Below, one piece after another: positions 23,643 through 33,688 of a stretch of 46,495 nucleotides of DNA. The notes beneath the pieces were generated by a model that saw nothing but the letters and a program-made list of their open reading frames with translations, was not told the origin of the DNA and made no database searches. Numbering within the stretch: the first letter of the stretch is position 1; each line of letters opens with the position of its first letter. Origin of the DNA: Chloroflexota bacterium (GTDB lineage: Bacteria; Chloroflexota; Dehalococcoidia; Bin125); assembly GCA_028873865.1 (NCBI GenBank), contig JAPPNI010000010.1:1-46495 (forward strand), written 5' to 3'. A program made the position numbers and the translations under genes.

Positions 23643-25334
23643 TCACCGTCCATGACAGCGTTTGTACTTCTTGCCGGAGCCGCAAGGACACGGATCGTTT
23701 CGGCCCACGGCGCGTGTCGCCAAATTGATCAGGCCGGCATTGATCAGCGGCGGCAGATCGCGCTCCATGATCTTCCGTAGTCCTTGCTCGCCTCGAAGAT
23801 TGTGCTGGCGGTTGACGATCGCGACGATCTCGCCCAGCGAGGTGCGCCCGTCCATCTGCCCGATACAGGCAGCCATCACGGCTGTCACCGGATAGGGCTC
23901 CGACCTTCGGTCGCCGGAGCGGACCACGAGCTGAAATGCCTGCTGGAAGTTGGCTCCTGCCAACGCGCGGCGTTGTTCGAGTGTCACATGTTCCGGCAGC
24001 GAGGGCACCGCCCGGAACAGGGCTCCCGGTTCGGCAGTGATGGCATCGGTGGCGCGCCGACGGCGCTCGGCGCGGTCGTCACGCCGACGTACTTCAGCCT
24101 CGATCGCCGGAGGCAGCTCACCGTGCTCAATCACGGCCCGCTCGTAGCCCTGCGGAGGCTGTCCACTCACGACCCGCACGAACGCCTCTCGCGGAGTAGC
24201 GCCGCCGTCGCCAAGGATGCGGCGCGCCTCCCAGAAATAGGAGTCGGCGCTGCGATTGGTCCCATAAAAGAGCTGCGCCGTGACGTGGAAATAGTCGTAC
24301 TGCTTGCGGTACAGCGATTCATAGAGTTGTGCCGCCTGGTCCCTGATCTCGGGTTCCTCAAGCGCCGTCTTCACATAGTTGGCGGCGAGCGTCGCGCTGC
24401 CCAGCGCCAGATGCACACCGGACGAGAAGAGCGGATCGACGAAACAGGCGGCATCGCCAACCAGGACGTAACCGTCGCCGGCGAACTGCCTCGAGCTGTA
24501 CGACCAGTCACGCTCGATGCCCGGATCCTCCACCAGCGTCGCGCCGGCGAGCAGCTCCCTCGTATGCGGCGCCAGAGCGACCTGTGCCTCAAGAAAGCCC
24601 CTCGGGCCGAGATTCCTCAGCCCTTGCTGGCCAATCTCCTTGTCGACCACCGCGCCCACACTGGTGACGCCGGTGTGCAGCGGAATCTTCCAGAGCCAGC
24701 CGTGTTCGTAGGACTCGATGAAGATGTTGCCATGGTTGGGCGGGTCGAGATGGTCGGCGTCACGGTAATAGCCATAGACGGCCAGGTTGTTGAAGTACTC
24801 GTCCCACTGGTGCAGGTCCAGCTTGCGGCTGAGCAACGCGGCCTGACCGCTGGCGTCGACGATGCATCGGCTGTCGATTCTGCCCTCAGCGCCGTCACTC
24901 AGGTAGGACACCCCGCTCGCGCGGACACCGTCAAAGTCCACATCCAGCACCTGGTGCTCTTCCCGCACATCCACGCCGTGCTCGGCGGCATTCTTGAGCA
25001 GGATGTGATCGAACTCCGAGCGCACCACCTGGAACGAAGTCGGCCGCTGGCCCGGATCGTCGGCGAAGTACCAGCTCCACGGTTCGGGGTCCTTGCCCCA
25101 GACCAGCGTCGCCCCGCGCTTCACCACGAACCCGGCGGCCTCGATCGCCGGCATTGCCCCAATCTGCTCAAGCACCGGGATGCTGGCCGGCAGCAGCGAC
25201 TCGCCGACATGCTCCCGGGGAAACTTGGACCGTTCCAACAGCGTGACGCGATAGCCCTGGTCGGCGAGCAGCGTGGCGCAGGTTGAGCCGCCCGGTCCGC
25301 CGCCGATCACGACAACATCGCAGGCCTCCTGCAT
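23643..25334 (-). CDS. FAD-dependent halogenase-like oxidoreductase with C-terminal SEC-C motif
   Basis: The N-terminus has the FAD-binding GGGPGG (residues 11-16). WLWKIP at 213-218 fits the WxWxIP signature of flavin-dependent halogenases. A lysine follows VWG at position 81, where phenolic-type halogenases carry their catalytic lysine. [17 protein letters not shown] near 310 is the second FAD motif. Such enzymes use FADH2 and oxygen to oxidise halide and chlorinate an aromatic or pyrrole substrate. The last 20 residues ([17 protein letters not shown]) are a SEC-C zinc motif, an unusual addition. The start ATG 25334 has GGAGGAGGGAG upstream. The substrate is unknown, and related non-halogenating reductases cannot be excluded. 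Confidence 0.78.
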   Translation of the reverse strand: MQEACDVVVIGGGPGGSTCATLLADQGYRVTLLERSKFPREHVGESLLPASIPVLEQIGAMPAIEAAGFVVKRGATLVWGKDPEPWSWYFADDPGQRPTSFQVVRSEFDHILLKNAAEHGVDVREEHQVLDVDFDGVRASGVSYLSDGAEGRIDSRCIVDASGQAALLSRKLDLHQWDEYFNNLAVYGYYRDADHLDPPNHGNIFIESYEHGWLWKIPLHTGVTSVGAVVDKEIGQQGLRNLGPRGFLEAQVALAPHTRELLAGATLVEDPGIERDWSYSSRQFAGDGYVLVGDAACFVDPLFSSGVHLALGSATLAANYVKTALEEPEIRDQAAQLYESLYRKQYDYFHVTAQLFYGTNRSADSYFWEARRILGDGGATPREAFVRVVSGQPPQGYERAVIEHGELPPAIEAEVRRRDDRAERRRRATDAITAEPGALFRAVPSLPEHVTLEQRRALAGANFQQAFQLVVRSGDRRSEPYPVTAVMAACIGQMDGRTSLGEIVAIVNRQHNLRGEQGLRKIMERDLPPLINAGLINLATRAVGRNDPCPCGSGKKYKRCHGR

Positions 25335-25873
25335 GAAGCTCCCTCCTCCGCGAAGCTAGGCTAGAGCGTCAGCTCTGACTCAACAGCCGTGCCGACTGGT
25401 CCCTGGAATCAGGAACCATTGAATCGGTCGGCGCAGACCTCATGCGTCGTATGGCGTCGTGGTCCTCTGTCGCCTTCGACACCTCGGTTCGACCGCGCGC
25501 TCCAACAGCACATTAGTCCATATACAATCAAACGGGCTCAATCGCCCGGCAACCTGAAAGTGACCAACATGACCGCCGAGGCCATCTGGACAACCCCGGA
25601 ATCATCTGGAATCGGGCGGACAAACACCCTCGAAAACTGGACGGATCTGGACAAATCCGGACAAATCTGGACTGCAAACGCGAGAATTCCCAGCCCACAG
25701 CGGCAAATCCGACCGCCCCCGCCCGAATTCCCTCGCCTCGGGACGAAAATCCGGCGAAACGGTCAGGCCGCCGCCAGCCATTCAGGTGCCGAGGCCCTCG
25801 CGCTGAACTCTCTCGTCGGGGCGATCCTCGAGGCGATCGGTCCCTACGCGCGCAACCAACGACCCGCGCTCCG
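25335..25873. other. Intergenic region containing decamer repeats
   Basis: This 540-bp gap lies between the last gene of the pyrimidine-type operon and the halogenase-like gene, both on the - strand, so it should contain the promoter of the latter. The only clear structure is the ATCTGGACAA repeat cluster at 25584-25672. A 174-codon open frame on the + strand (25389-25913) crosses it, but it is rich in Pro, Arg and Thr, has no recognisable motif and runs into the permease gene; it is not supported as coding. Confidence 0.5.
25584..25672. repeat. Cluster of ATCTGGACAA decamer repeats
   Basis: Three consecutive copies, ATCTGGACAA (25645), ATCCGGACAA (25655) and ATCTGGAC (25665), stand head to tail at exact 10-bp spacing. 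Another full copy is at 25584 and partial copies (ATCTGGA, CGGACAA) lie between. Ten-bp periodicity places the copies on one face of the helix, as expected of a cooperative protein-binding site. The binding protein is unknown. Confidence 0.6.
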
Positions 25874-26688
25874 TCAGCCGCCTCGCTTGGATGGATGCCA
25901 GCGCAGGACGTAGCGGTCGATCCCGGCCACGATCATGTACTGGCTGATGCCCAGCAGACAGGCCATCACGATCGCCGTCCAGACCTCGACCGTGTGGACG
26001 TTGTTCGCCTCGTTGCGGATATATCCGCCCAGGTTCTCGAAGCTGCCGCCGAAATACTCGGAGATGATCGCGACGATCATTGCGATCGTCACCGCGATCT
26101 TCAACCCCGAGAAGAAGAAAGGCAGCGCGTAGGGGACGTGCAGGTTCCAGAAGGTGCGGAAGTGTCCGGCGGCGTATGAGCGCATCAGTTCCTGCGCGTT
26201 GGCGTCGGCGCTGCGCAGCCCGACCAGCGTGTAGGTAAACAGGATCGGCGCGGTCGCGATGCTCACCGTGGCGATCTTCGAGCCGGCCTCAATCCCGAAC
26301 CAGACGACGGTGAGCGGAGCGAGCGAGATCACCGGCACCGCCTTGAGCACAGCGGCGTAGATGCCGATCCCTTCGGCCATCCAGCGAGTGCGGAACGTGA
26401 TCGCGGCCAAGCCGATGCCGATGCCGCCGCCGAGCAGCAGGCCGCGTCCGGCGACGCCCAGCGTGTTGCGGCCCTGCTGGATCAATCGGCCGAAGTCCTC
26501 GACGAACAGGCTGGCGATCTCGCTGGGCCGAGGCAGCAGGAACCGCTGGATATCGAATGCCTCGACGATCAACTCCCACAGACCGATCGCGGCGACGAAG
26601 ACCAGGAATGGTGGTACGACCACACCGGCATGGCGGCCCCACAGGCGCGGCTGTTCAGCGCTGGTTTCGAGGGCCTGGTCCGTCGTTG

Positions 26689-26692
<4 letters not shown>
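25874..26692 (-). CDS. NitT/TauT-family ABC transporter permease
   Basis: The 272-residue membrane permease of the SsuC/TauC/ThiX type has six or so hydrophobic segments and the EAA loop with AGHFRTFWNLHVPYALPFF near residue 175. It begins at GTG 26692, overlapping the ATPase stop by 4 bp. It is the last of nine genes in the operon that starts with the NMT1-like binding protein. Two different permease genes flank the ATPase gene, so the channel is probably a heterodimer. Confidence 0.88.
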
Positions 26693-27519
<827 letters not shown>

Positions 27520-27530
27520 GGCCCGCCTTC

Positions 27531-28406
27531 CTAACTCAACTCCTGCGCGCGGTGGCCGCGCAGGACAACGATCTGAATGATGCGGACCATCCCGACCATG
27601 GCGCCGCCGAGCAGGCAGGCGCCGCCGATCGCGGCGAACAACGACTCGGGTTGCAGGCTGAAGTATTGCTGCGAAGTGAGAATCACCACGCCGATGCCTT
27701 CTTGCGACCCAACCGGCAACTCGGCCACGATCGCGCCGATCACACTGAACGCCGCGGCGACTTCCAGTCCGGTGAAGATGTAGGGCAGAGCGCTGGGCAA
27801 ACGCAGCTTGAAGAAGACCTCGGTGCGCGACGCGCCGTACGAGGCCATCAGGTCGAGACTGTCCTGCGAGACATCGCCGATGCCCCGCGCACTGGTGACC
27901 GCGATCGGGAAGAAGGCGAGGAACCCGGCGATCAGCGCCTTGGTTTCCCAGCCGGTGCCCAGCCAGATCACAAGCGCAGGCGCAATCGCGACGATCGGCA
28001 CGGTTTGCGCGCCAATAACGAACGGCATGATTCCGCGGCCCGTCCAGCGGCTGAGCGCCATCAACGTGCCCGCGGCGAATCCGGCCACGATCGCGACCGA
28101 CAGGCCGCTCAGCGCCTCGATGAACGTGAGCCGCAGGTTGCGCCCGATCGCCAGCCAGACCACGTCGCCCTGCGAGTTGATGCTGAACAGGTAATCGACG
28201 ACCTCATGGAAATGAGGCAGGGTCGTACGCGGGGCATCGGTCGCCCACTTGAGGAACTCCCAGCCGCCCAGGAAGAGTGCGACGAGAATCACGATCAGTG
28301 TGATCCTGGCCGATGTCGAACGCAGCCGTTCCGCGCGCTCCTCTGTCAGCCAGCGTTCACGTGCAGAGAATTGGGCTGCAACCTCCGGTCCGGCGCTGGC
28401 GCTCAT
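27531..28406 (-). CDS. NitT/TauT-family ABC transporter permease
   Basis: This second permease of the same transporter has 291 residues. An N-terminal helix (ITLIVILVALFLGGWEFLKW) precedes the permease core with the EAA-type loop SLDLMASYGASRTEVFFKLRLPSALPY. The ATG at 28406 follows the LLM gene stop by 50 bp. Its operon places the transporter in service of the pyrimidine/hydantoin-type enzymes encoded upstream. Confidence 0.9.
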   Translation of the reverse strand: MSASAGPEVAAQFSARERWLTEERAERLRSTSARITLIVILVALFLGGWEFLKWATDAPRTTLPHFHEVVDYLFSINSQGDVVWLAIGRNLRLTFIEALSGLSVAIVAGFAAGTLMALSRWTGRGIMPFVIGAQTVPIVAIAPALVIWLGTGWETKALIAGFLAFFPIAVTSARGIGDVSQDSLDLMASYGASRTEVFFKLRLPSALPYIFTGLEVAAAFSVIGAIVAELPVGSQEGIGVVILTSQQYFSLQPESLFAAIGGACLLGGAMVGMVRIIQIVVLRGHRAQELS

Positions 28407-28456
28407 CGGTCGACGAACTCACTTTCGGCGTGGATTGCGCTCAGTCGCCCAACCGC

Positions 28457-29464
28457 TCATCCGCGTTGCCGAACCGCGCCGGCAATCTTCTCGACGGTGT
28501 CCTGGTAGTTGCCCAGCGGAGTGAGCACCGGCTCCGTGCAGCCGGCAGCGACGAAGGCCTCAATTCGTTCGATCGTCTCCGAGGTCGTGCCGCAGCAACA
28601 GACGTCGCGTACGAGTTCATCGGGGATGAACTGCATCGCGGCTTCGATCTGTTCCTGCGTGGCCGGCCAGCCCATGACGCTCTTGACGCCGGCAATCTGC
28701 TCCTCCGTCGCGCCGCAGGTCTCGGTGATGTGCGGCTGCTGACCGATGTACTGGGTGAGGAACTTCTTGCAGGCGTCGACCGCGGCCTGCGGGTTGTCGT
28801 CGTCGACTGCCACGCCGAGCAACTGGGGACAGTCGATCTCATCCATCGAGCGTCCCGTGCGGTCAGCGCCGATCTTGATGTGATCGACCGAGAGCGCCGT
28901 GTACTCGGGCGGCACGAGGAAATCCATCAGCGCGCCGTCGGCGACCTCGCCGACCAGCTCCATCATCCGTAATCTGACCGCGCCGATGTAAATCGGGACG
29001 GGATATGACGGATTGTCGTCATCCTCGGGCGTGTCGAACTTGATCTGGTCGACATCGACGTATTCGCCCTGGTATGTCACCGACTTGCCGTCCAGCAGGT
29101 CCTTGAGCGCGAGGATGATCTCTTTCATCGCCGTGCGCGGTTTGGCCGTGTGCAGACCGTTGCGAGTCGCCAGCGGCTCCCACCACGCGCCGAGGCCGAG
29201 CTTGATTCGGCCAGGCGCCATGTCATCGAGGGTTCGAGCGGTCATGCCCAACAGTCCAACGCTCCGCGTGCGGAACGGGAAGATCCCGCTGCCGATCGTG
29301 ATCCGATCGGTGTTTGCCGCGGCAAGCGTCATATGAACGACCGCGTTACGCGTCAGCCGGCCTTCACCGACCCAGACCGTTTCGAATCCCTGGTCCTCAG
29401 CCCATTGAGCCTGTTCAATGATGTCTCGCGGATGATCAATGCCCGACATCAATCCGAGTTTCAT
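28457..29464 (-). CDS. LLM-class F420/flavin-dependent oxidoreductase
   Basis: The 335-residue (beta/alpha)8 oxidoreductase of the luciferase-like family begins MKLGLMSGIDHP. It has the motifs AEDQGFETVWVGEG, RITIGSGIFPFRTRS and MAPGRIKLGLG, which are closest to the MER/F420-dependent branch. The ATG at 29464 is preceded by GGAGAAGGG; a longer frame lacks a site. It sits between a CMD-family gene and transporter genes in an operon otherwise devoted to dihydropyrimidine breakdown. The substrate is unknown. It could carry out an oxidation or reduction linked to the pyrimidine ring or a side reaction; F420 use is inferred from family likeness. Confidence 0.85.
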   Translation of the reverse strand: MKLGLMSGIDHPRDIIEQAQWAEDQGFETVWVGEGRLTRNAVVHMTLAAANTDRITIGSGIFPFRTRSVGLLGMTARTLDDMAPGRIKLGLGAWWEPLATRNGLHTAKPRTAMKEIILALKDLLDGKSVTYQGEYVDVDQIKFDTPEDDDNPSYPVPIYIGAVRLRMMELVGEVADGALMDFLVPPEYTALSVDHIKIGADRTGRSMDEIDCPQLLGVAVDDDNPQAAVDACKKFLTQYIGQQPHITETCGATEEQIAGVKSVMGWPATQEQIEAAMQFIPDELVRDVCCCGTTSETIERIEAFVAAGCTEPVLTPLGNYQDTVEKIAGAVRQRG

Positions 29465-29511
29465 GGTCCCTTCTCCATCCCCTGACACAGATGCAATGCA
29501 GTGGCGAGTTT

Positions 29512-29916
29512 CTAGTCGTCGTCCTGTGCGTCGAGCTCGGCGAAGACTTCCTGCGCGACCTGCAGTCCCGACAAACCCATCGGGAAGCCGCCGTAGGCGA
29601 ACTGGTGCACGAAAATGCTCTGGATTTCCTCGCGCGTGAACCCCTGGGCCAGCGCGCCGGCGATGTGCCCGCGCAGCTGACGCTCGCGGCCCAGCGCAGA
29701 GATCGTCGCCAGTGTGATCACCCGCTTGGTGCGCAGATCGAGCGGGCCGTGCGTCCAGACGTCGCCGAAGCAGAACTCGCCCAGCATCCGCGCGACGTTC
29801 TCGCCCACCTCGCCGTTCGCGGCGGCAATCGCGTCCATGCCCGCCGGATTCATGCTGATGCTCTCCATCAGCTCGACGCCCTGTTGGTAGCGGTCACTGT
29901 CGTGGTAGTCCGTCAT
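29512..29916 (-). CDS. Carboxymuconolactone decarboxylase (CMD) family protein
   Basis: The small all-helical protein has the CMD pattern: FGDVWTHGPLDLRTKRVITLATISALG, then LRGHIAGALAQGFTREEIQSI and HQFAYGGFPMGL. Family members include gamma-carboxymuconolactone decarboxylase and AhpD-like redox proteins; the CxxC pair of AhpD is not present. The ATG at 29916 is preferred because AAGGAAG stands at a workable distance. An ATG at 29925 would add three residues. Position between the aminotransferase and LLM genes suggests a step in the same pathway, which cannot be named. Confidence 0.82.
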   Translation of the reverse strand: MTDYHDSDRYQQGVELMESISMNPAGMDAIAAANGEVGENVARMLGEFCFGDVWTHGPLDLRTKRVITLATISALGRERQLRGHIAGALAQGFTREEIQSIFVHQFAYGGFPMGLSGLQVAQEVFAELDAQDDD

Positions 29917-29969
29917 GATGAGCATCTCTTCCTTCTACAGCCGGTTTGATTCGCGATGTTTCCGCCGCC

Positions 29970-31313
29970 TTAAGAACGGACGGCAGCGTCGGTAATGTCG
30001 AGCGCTCGATCCACGACGGACAGCGCCCAGCGCAGCTCGTCTTCCGAGATCGACAGCGGCGGGTTGCCGAAGATGAAGTCCCCGCGCACGTTGACGAACA
30101 TGCCCTCGTCGCGGAAGAACTGATCGACGCGACTTGTCAGCTCCGGGTCGACCGACATCAACGGCGCCTTCGTGGCGCGGTCGGCCGTCAGCTCCAGGAC
30201 GGTGAACAAACCGCGGCCGCGGGCCTCGCCGATCGACGGATGCCGCTCCTTCATCGAGGCGTATTCGTTCTGCATGATCTCGCCCATGCGGAGTGCGTTC
30301 TCAATCAGATTGTCCTCTTCGTAGACCTTGAGCGTGGCAATTGCGGCCGCGCAACCGACGGTGTGGCTGCCATAGGTGATCCCGTGACCGAGCGGGTTGT
30401 GCTCGAAGTGTTCCGCGATCCGGTCGTTGACCATCACGGCGCCTAGCGGCACGATCGCGCTCGTCAATCCCTTGGCCATCGTCATCATGTCGGGGACGAC
30501 GTCCTCGTGCTCGATCGCGAACCACTTGCCGGTCCGACCGAACCCGGCCATCACCTCATCGTCGATCAGCAGGATGCCGTAGCGGTCGCAGAGCTCACGG
30601 ATGCCGCGGTACCAACCCTCGGGCGGGACGATGATCCCGTTGGTGCCGGTGATCGGCTCCAACAGGATCGCCGCGATCGTCTCCGGACCCTCGCGCTGGA
30701 TCACATCCTCCAGATATTGCATGTAGGCCGGGACGAAATCCTCCTCGTTCACAGCCAACGGACTGCGATACAGGTAGGGATCGAGGATCCGGACGACGCC
30801 GGTCATCCCTTCCTCCGAGGGCATCCGGCGGAAGTCGCCCGAGGCGTACATCACTCCCTGGCTGCTGCCGTGATACGAGCGGTAGCGAGTCAGGATCTTG
30901 TGTCTGCCCGTATAGAGCCGCGCGATCCGCACCGCCGCCTCGTTGGCATCGGCGCCGGCCAGGGTGATGTACGACTTGTTCAGTCCCTCGGGCGAGATCC
31001 GCGCCAGTTCCTGGCCCAGCCTGCCCCGCGCCTCGGTGGCGTGCGCCGGAACGACATAGGGCAGCTCCGCGACCTGCTCAGCGATCGCCTGTACCACCCG
31101 ATCATCGGCATGCCCGATGTTGACGCACATCGCCTGCGAGTTGAAGTCGAGGTAACGCTTGCCGTCCGCGTCCCAGAGGTAGATGCCTTTGGCGCGCACA
31201 AACGGGATCGGATTGATCTGCTCCTGCGTGCCCCACTCATACAGCGTGTATTCGCGGCAGAGGTCGAGGATCTCCTCGGCGCTGGCGCCGGAGACCGCGC
31301 GTTCGCTGGTCAT
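29970..31313 (-). CDS. Class III aminotransferase, probable beta-alanine (omega-amino acid) transaminase
   Basis: The 447-residue PLP-dependent fold I enzyme has LLIDDEVMAGFGRTG, which holds the pyridine-nitrogen aspartate, and MAKGLTS near residue 280, which supplies the Schiff-base lysine. It also has GIYLWDADGKRYLDFNSQ at the N-terminus. The ATG at 31313 comes one base after the dihydropyrimidinase stop; the longer frame to 31349 lies inside that gene. In reductive pyrimidine catabolism this class converts beta-alanine or beta-aminoisobutyrate to malonic or methylmalonic semialdehyde. The assignment to that substrate rests on the two upstream genes. Confidence 0.88.
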   Translation of the reverse strand: MTSERAVSGASAEEILDLCREYTLYEWGTQEQINPIPFVRAKGIYLWDADGKRYLDFNSQAMCVNIGHADDRVVQAIAEQVAELPYVVPAHATEARGRLGQELARISPEGLNKSYITLAGADANEAAVRIARLYTGRHKILTRYRSYHGSSQGVMYASGDFRRMPSEEGMTGVVRILDPYLYRSPLAVNEEDFVPAYMQYLEDVIQREGPETIAAILLEPITGTNGIIVPPEGWYRGIRELCDRYGILLIDDEVMAGFGRTGKWFAIEHEDVVPDMMTMAKGLTSAIVPLGAVMVNDRIAEHFEHNPLGHGITYGSHTVGCAAAIATLKVYEEDNLIENALRMGEIMQNEYASMKERHPSIGEARGRGLFTVLELTADRATKAPLMSVDPELTSRVDQFFRDEGMFVNVRGDFIFGNPPLSISEDELRWALSVVDRALDITDAAVRS

Positions 31314-31314
31314 G

Positions 31315-32751
31315 TCAGGCCGTGACGCTCTGGGGATGGTCCAGTACATACGGCGCGGACCGTCGGATGTACTGACCCCGACCGAGTGCTCCCAGGAACT
31401 CCTCGCCGCTGACGATGATCTCGCCGCGCGAGATCACCGTGCTCGGACGCCCGCTGACTTTCATTCCCTCATACAGGTTGTAGTCGACGCGCATATGGTG
31501 CGTCGCAGCTTCGATCGTGTAATCCGCGTTGGGGTCCCAGACCACGACGTCGGCGTCGGCGCCGATGGCGATGATCCCTTTTCTCGGGTACAGGCCGAAC
31601 AGCTTGGCCGGCATCGTGCAGTTGAGGTCGACGAAGCGCATCATGTCGTAGCGTCCTTCGACGACTCCGCCCTGGTACATCAGGTGCATGCGGTTCTCGA
31701 CGCCGGGCACGCCGTTGGGGATGTACCGGAAGTCGCCCTTGCCCATTGGCTTTTGCGGCGGCAGTTCGGCCAGGTCGTCCTGCATCCGGAAGGTGCAGTG
31801 GTCGGTCGCGATCACCGAGAGCGCGCCGGTCTCGATACCGCGCCAGAGCTCGTCCTGGTTGGCCCGCTCGCGAATCGGCGGCGAGCAGATGTACTTGGCC
31901 GCTTCGAAGCCGGCGTTCTCGTAGTCCTCGTATGCCGCGAACAGGTACTGCGGACAGGTCTCCGCGTAGACCGCCTGTCCCCGTGCCTTGGCCGCCTCGA
32001 CCTCGGTCAGCGCCGTGCGGCTGGAGAGATGCACGATGTAGACCGCCGAGCCGGCCATCTCGGCCATCGCAATCCCGCGGTGGGTCGCCTCGCCCTCGAC
32101 CAGGTGGGGATGGGCGTGCATGTGCATGTGTTCCTGCACCCGGCCCTGCTCGGCGAACTGATCGGTGATCTGCTGAATCACGTGACCGTTCTCGGCGTGC
32201 AGCGTGACGATCGCATTGGTGTCCGCTGCGACCTGCATCGCGCGGAAGATGGTCAGGTCGTCGACCATCATCGTCCCGGGATAGGCCATCAGCAGCTTGA
32301 AACTGGTCACGCCCTCGCCCGGCAGCGCCGCCAACTCTTCCAGGTACTCCTGCGAATCCAGATTGGTTGCCATCAGGTGGAAGCCGTAGTCAATCACCGC
32401 CTGCGACTCGGCCTGGCGGCGTCGGTGCTCGATCGCCTCGATCGGCGACATGCCCTCGCGCTCTTGCCGCGCGAAATCGACCACCGTCGTGGTGCCACCG
32501 AAGGCGGCGGCCACGGTGCCCGATTCCCAACTGTCGGCCGTGATCGTCCGGAACACGGTCTCGCCCAGGTGCGTATGCACGTCGATCCCGCCCGGGATGA
32601 CGTACTGACCCTCCGCTTGCACAACTGTGTCGGCGGCAACCTGGAGATTGGCGCCGATCTGCACGATCACGCCATCGTCGAGGAACACATCGGCGACGTA
32701 TTGCTCGCTTGCGGTTGTGATGGTGCCGCCGGTGATCAGAACTGAGGCCAT
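31315..32751 (-). CDS. Dihydropyrimidinase / D-hydantoinase
   Basis: This amidohydrolase opens the ring of dihydrouracil, dihydrothymine or hydantoins. Metal ligands are in place: GGIDVHTH (H59, H61), the carboxylated lysine in SFKLLMAYPG (about K150), VTLHAENGH (about 183), VYIVHLSS (about 239) and ATDHCTF (about D315). It ends with the typical VVWDPNADYTI domain. The ATG at 32751 has a perfect AAGGAGGT ribosome-binding site; the open frame further upstream overlaps the previous gene without support. It is 478 residues, the usual length. It works between an absent or unlinked reductase and the beta-ureidopropionase encoded next to it. Confidence 0.94.
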   Translation of the reverse strand: MASVLITGGTITTASEQYVADVFLDDGVIVQIGANLQVAADTVVQAEGQYVIPGGIDVHTHLGETVFRTITADSWESGTVAAAFGGTTTVVDFARQEREGMSPIEAIEHRRRQAESQAVIDYGFHLMATNLDSQEYLEELAALPGEGVTSFKLLMAYPGTMMVDDLTIFRAMQVAADTNAIVTLHAENGHVIQQITDQFAEQGRVQEHMHMHAHPHLVEGEATHRGIAMAEMAGSAVYIVHLSSRTALTEVEAAKARGQAVYAETCPQYLFAAYEDYENAGFEAAKYICSPPIRERANQDELWRGIETGALSVIATDHCTFRMQDDLAELPPQKPMGKGDFRYIPNGVPGVENRMHLMYQGGVVEGRYDMMRFVDLNCTMPAKLFGLYPRKGIIAIGADADVVVWDPNADYTIEAATHHMRVDYNLYEGMKVSGRPSTVISRGEIIVSGEEFLGALGRGQYIRRSAPYVLDHPQSVTA

Positions 32752-32791
32752 CTCGTACCTCCTTCGCGCATCCCGTTGCCCTCCTGCGTGT

Positions 32792-33625
32792 CTAGGGCTT
32801 GACCAGCGGCTCGTACATGTCGGGACGCCGATCGCGGTAGAAGGGCCACTCGGCGCGCGCCTCCGATAGCTGGTCCAGGTCCAGGTCCGCCACAATAACG
32901 GCCTCCTGGTCGTCGGCCTGCGCGAGCACTTCGCCGCTCGGATTGCAGAAATAGCTATGACCGTAGAAGTGGACGTCGGGCTTCAGCGCTGTGCCGACGC
33001 GGTTGATCGTGCCGACGAAGTAGCCGTTGGCGATCGCGTGGAAGCGTTGCTCCACGTCCCACAACACGCGTGAATGACCCGCCGTGGCCGATGGGATGAA
33101 CACAATCTCCGCGCCATTCAGGCCCAGCGCCCGCGCGCCCTCGGGGAAATGGCGGTCGTAGCAGATATAGACGCCAATCCGCCCCACGCTCGTATCGAAC
33201 GTGGGATAGCCCAGGTTGCCCGGCCGGAAATAGTACTTCTCGAGGAAGTTGTCCGAGTGTGGGATATGCGTCTTGCGGTACTTGCCCAGGTAGCTTCCGT
33301 CGGAGTCGATCACCGCCGCGCAGTTGTAGAGGAAGCCCGGCGATTCAATCTCGTAAACCGGCACGATCAGCACCATGCCAGTCTCGGCGGCGACCTCCTG
33401 CATCCGCTGCACGGTCGGGCCGTCCGGCACCGGCTCGGCCAGGCCGTACCAGCGTTTGTCCTCCTCCTGGCAGAAGTAGGGGCCGGTTGCCAATTCCTGC
33501 AGACATGTGATCTGCGCGCCCTGTTCGGCGGCCTGATGGATCAGCGCAATCTGACGTTCGACCATCTTGTCGACAGGCGTCAAACCCTCGGTCTGGATCA
33601 GCGCGGCTCGGACAATTCGGGACAT
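32792..33625 (-). CDS. Beta-ureidopropionase (N-carbamoyl amino acid amidohydrolase)
   Basis: This nitrilase-superfamily enzyme of 277 residues has the Glu-Lys-Cys triad: E44 in LQELATGPYF, K118 in KYRKTHIPH and C155 in VYICYDRHFPEG. The YDRHFPE context is that of N-carbamyl-beta-alanine amidohydrolases. It hydrolyses N-carbamoyl-beta-alanine to beta-alanine, CO2 and ammonia. Its product would go to the aminotransferase two genes downstream. It lies 40 bp upstream of the dihydropyrimidinase and 63 bp downstream of the binding-protein gene, from which a hairpin separates it. Confidence 0.9.
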   Translation of the reverse strand: MSRIVRAALIQTEGLTPVDKMVERQIALIHQAAEQGAQITCLQELATGPYFCQEEDKRWYGLAEPVPDGPTVQRMQEVAAETGMVLIVPVYEIESPGFLYNCAAVIDSDGSYLGKYRKTHIPHSDNFLEKYYFRPGNLGYPTFDTSVGRIGVYICYDRHFPEGARALGLNGAEIVFIPSATAGHSRVLWDVEQRFHAIANGYFVGTINRVGTALKPDVHFYGHSYFCNPSGEVLAQADDQEAVIVADLDLDQLSEARAEWPFYRDRRPDMYEPLVKP

Positions 33626-33651
33626 GGTTCACCGCCTCTGTCAAAGTGAGA

Positions 33652-33678
33652 CGGCGGCCGAGACCTGGTCGGCCGCCG
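33652..33678 (-). promoter_or_regulatory. Intra-operon hairpin after the NMT1-like binding protein gene
   Basis: Perfect 10-bp inverted repeat (CGGCGGCCGA and TCGGCCGCCG) with a 7-nt loop, lying 11 bp after the binding-protein stop. On the - strand it is followed by TCTCACTTTG, only a weak T-rich stretch. It could act as a partial terminator or mRNA-stabilising element that keeps binding protein in excess over the enzymes. Confidence 0.6.
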
Positions 33679-33688
33679 CCGGTTCGAT

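Noticed and set aside
25389..25913. 174-codon open frame on the + strand across the repeat cluster
   Set aside because: Low-complexity Pro/Arg/Thr-rich product, no ribosome-binding site worth noting, and overlap with the 3' end of the permease gene.
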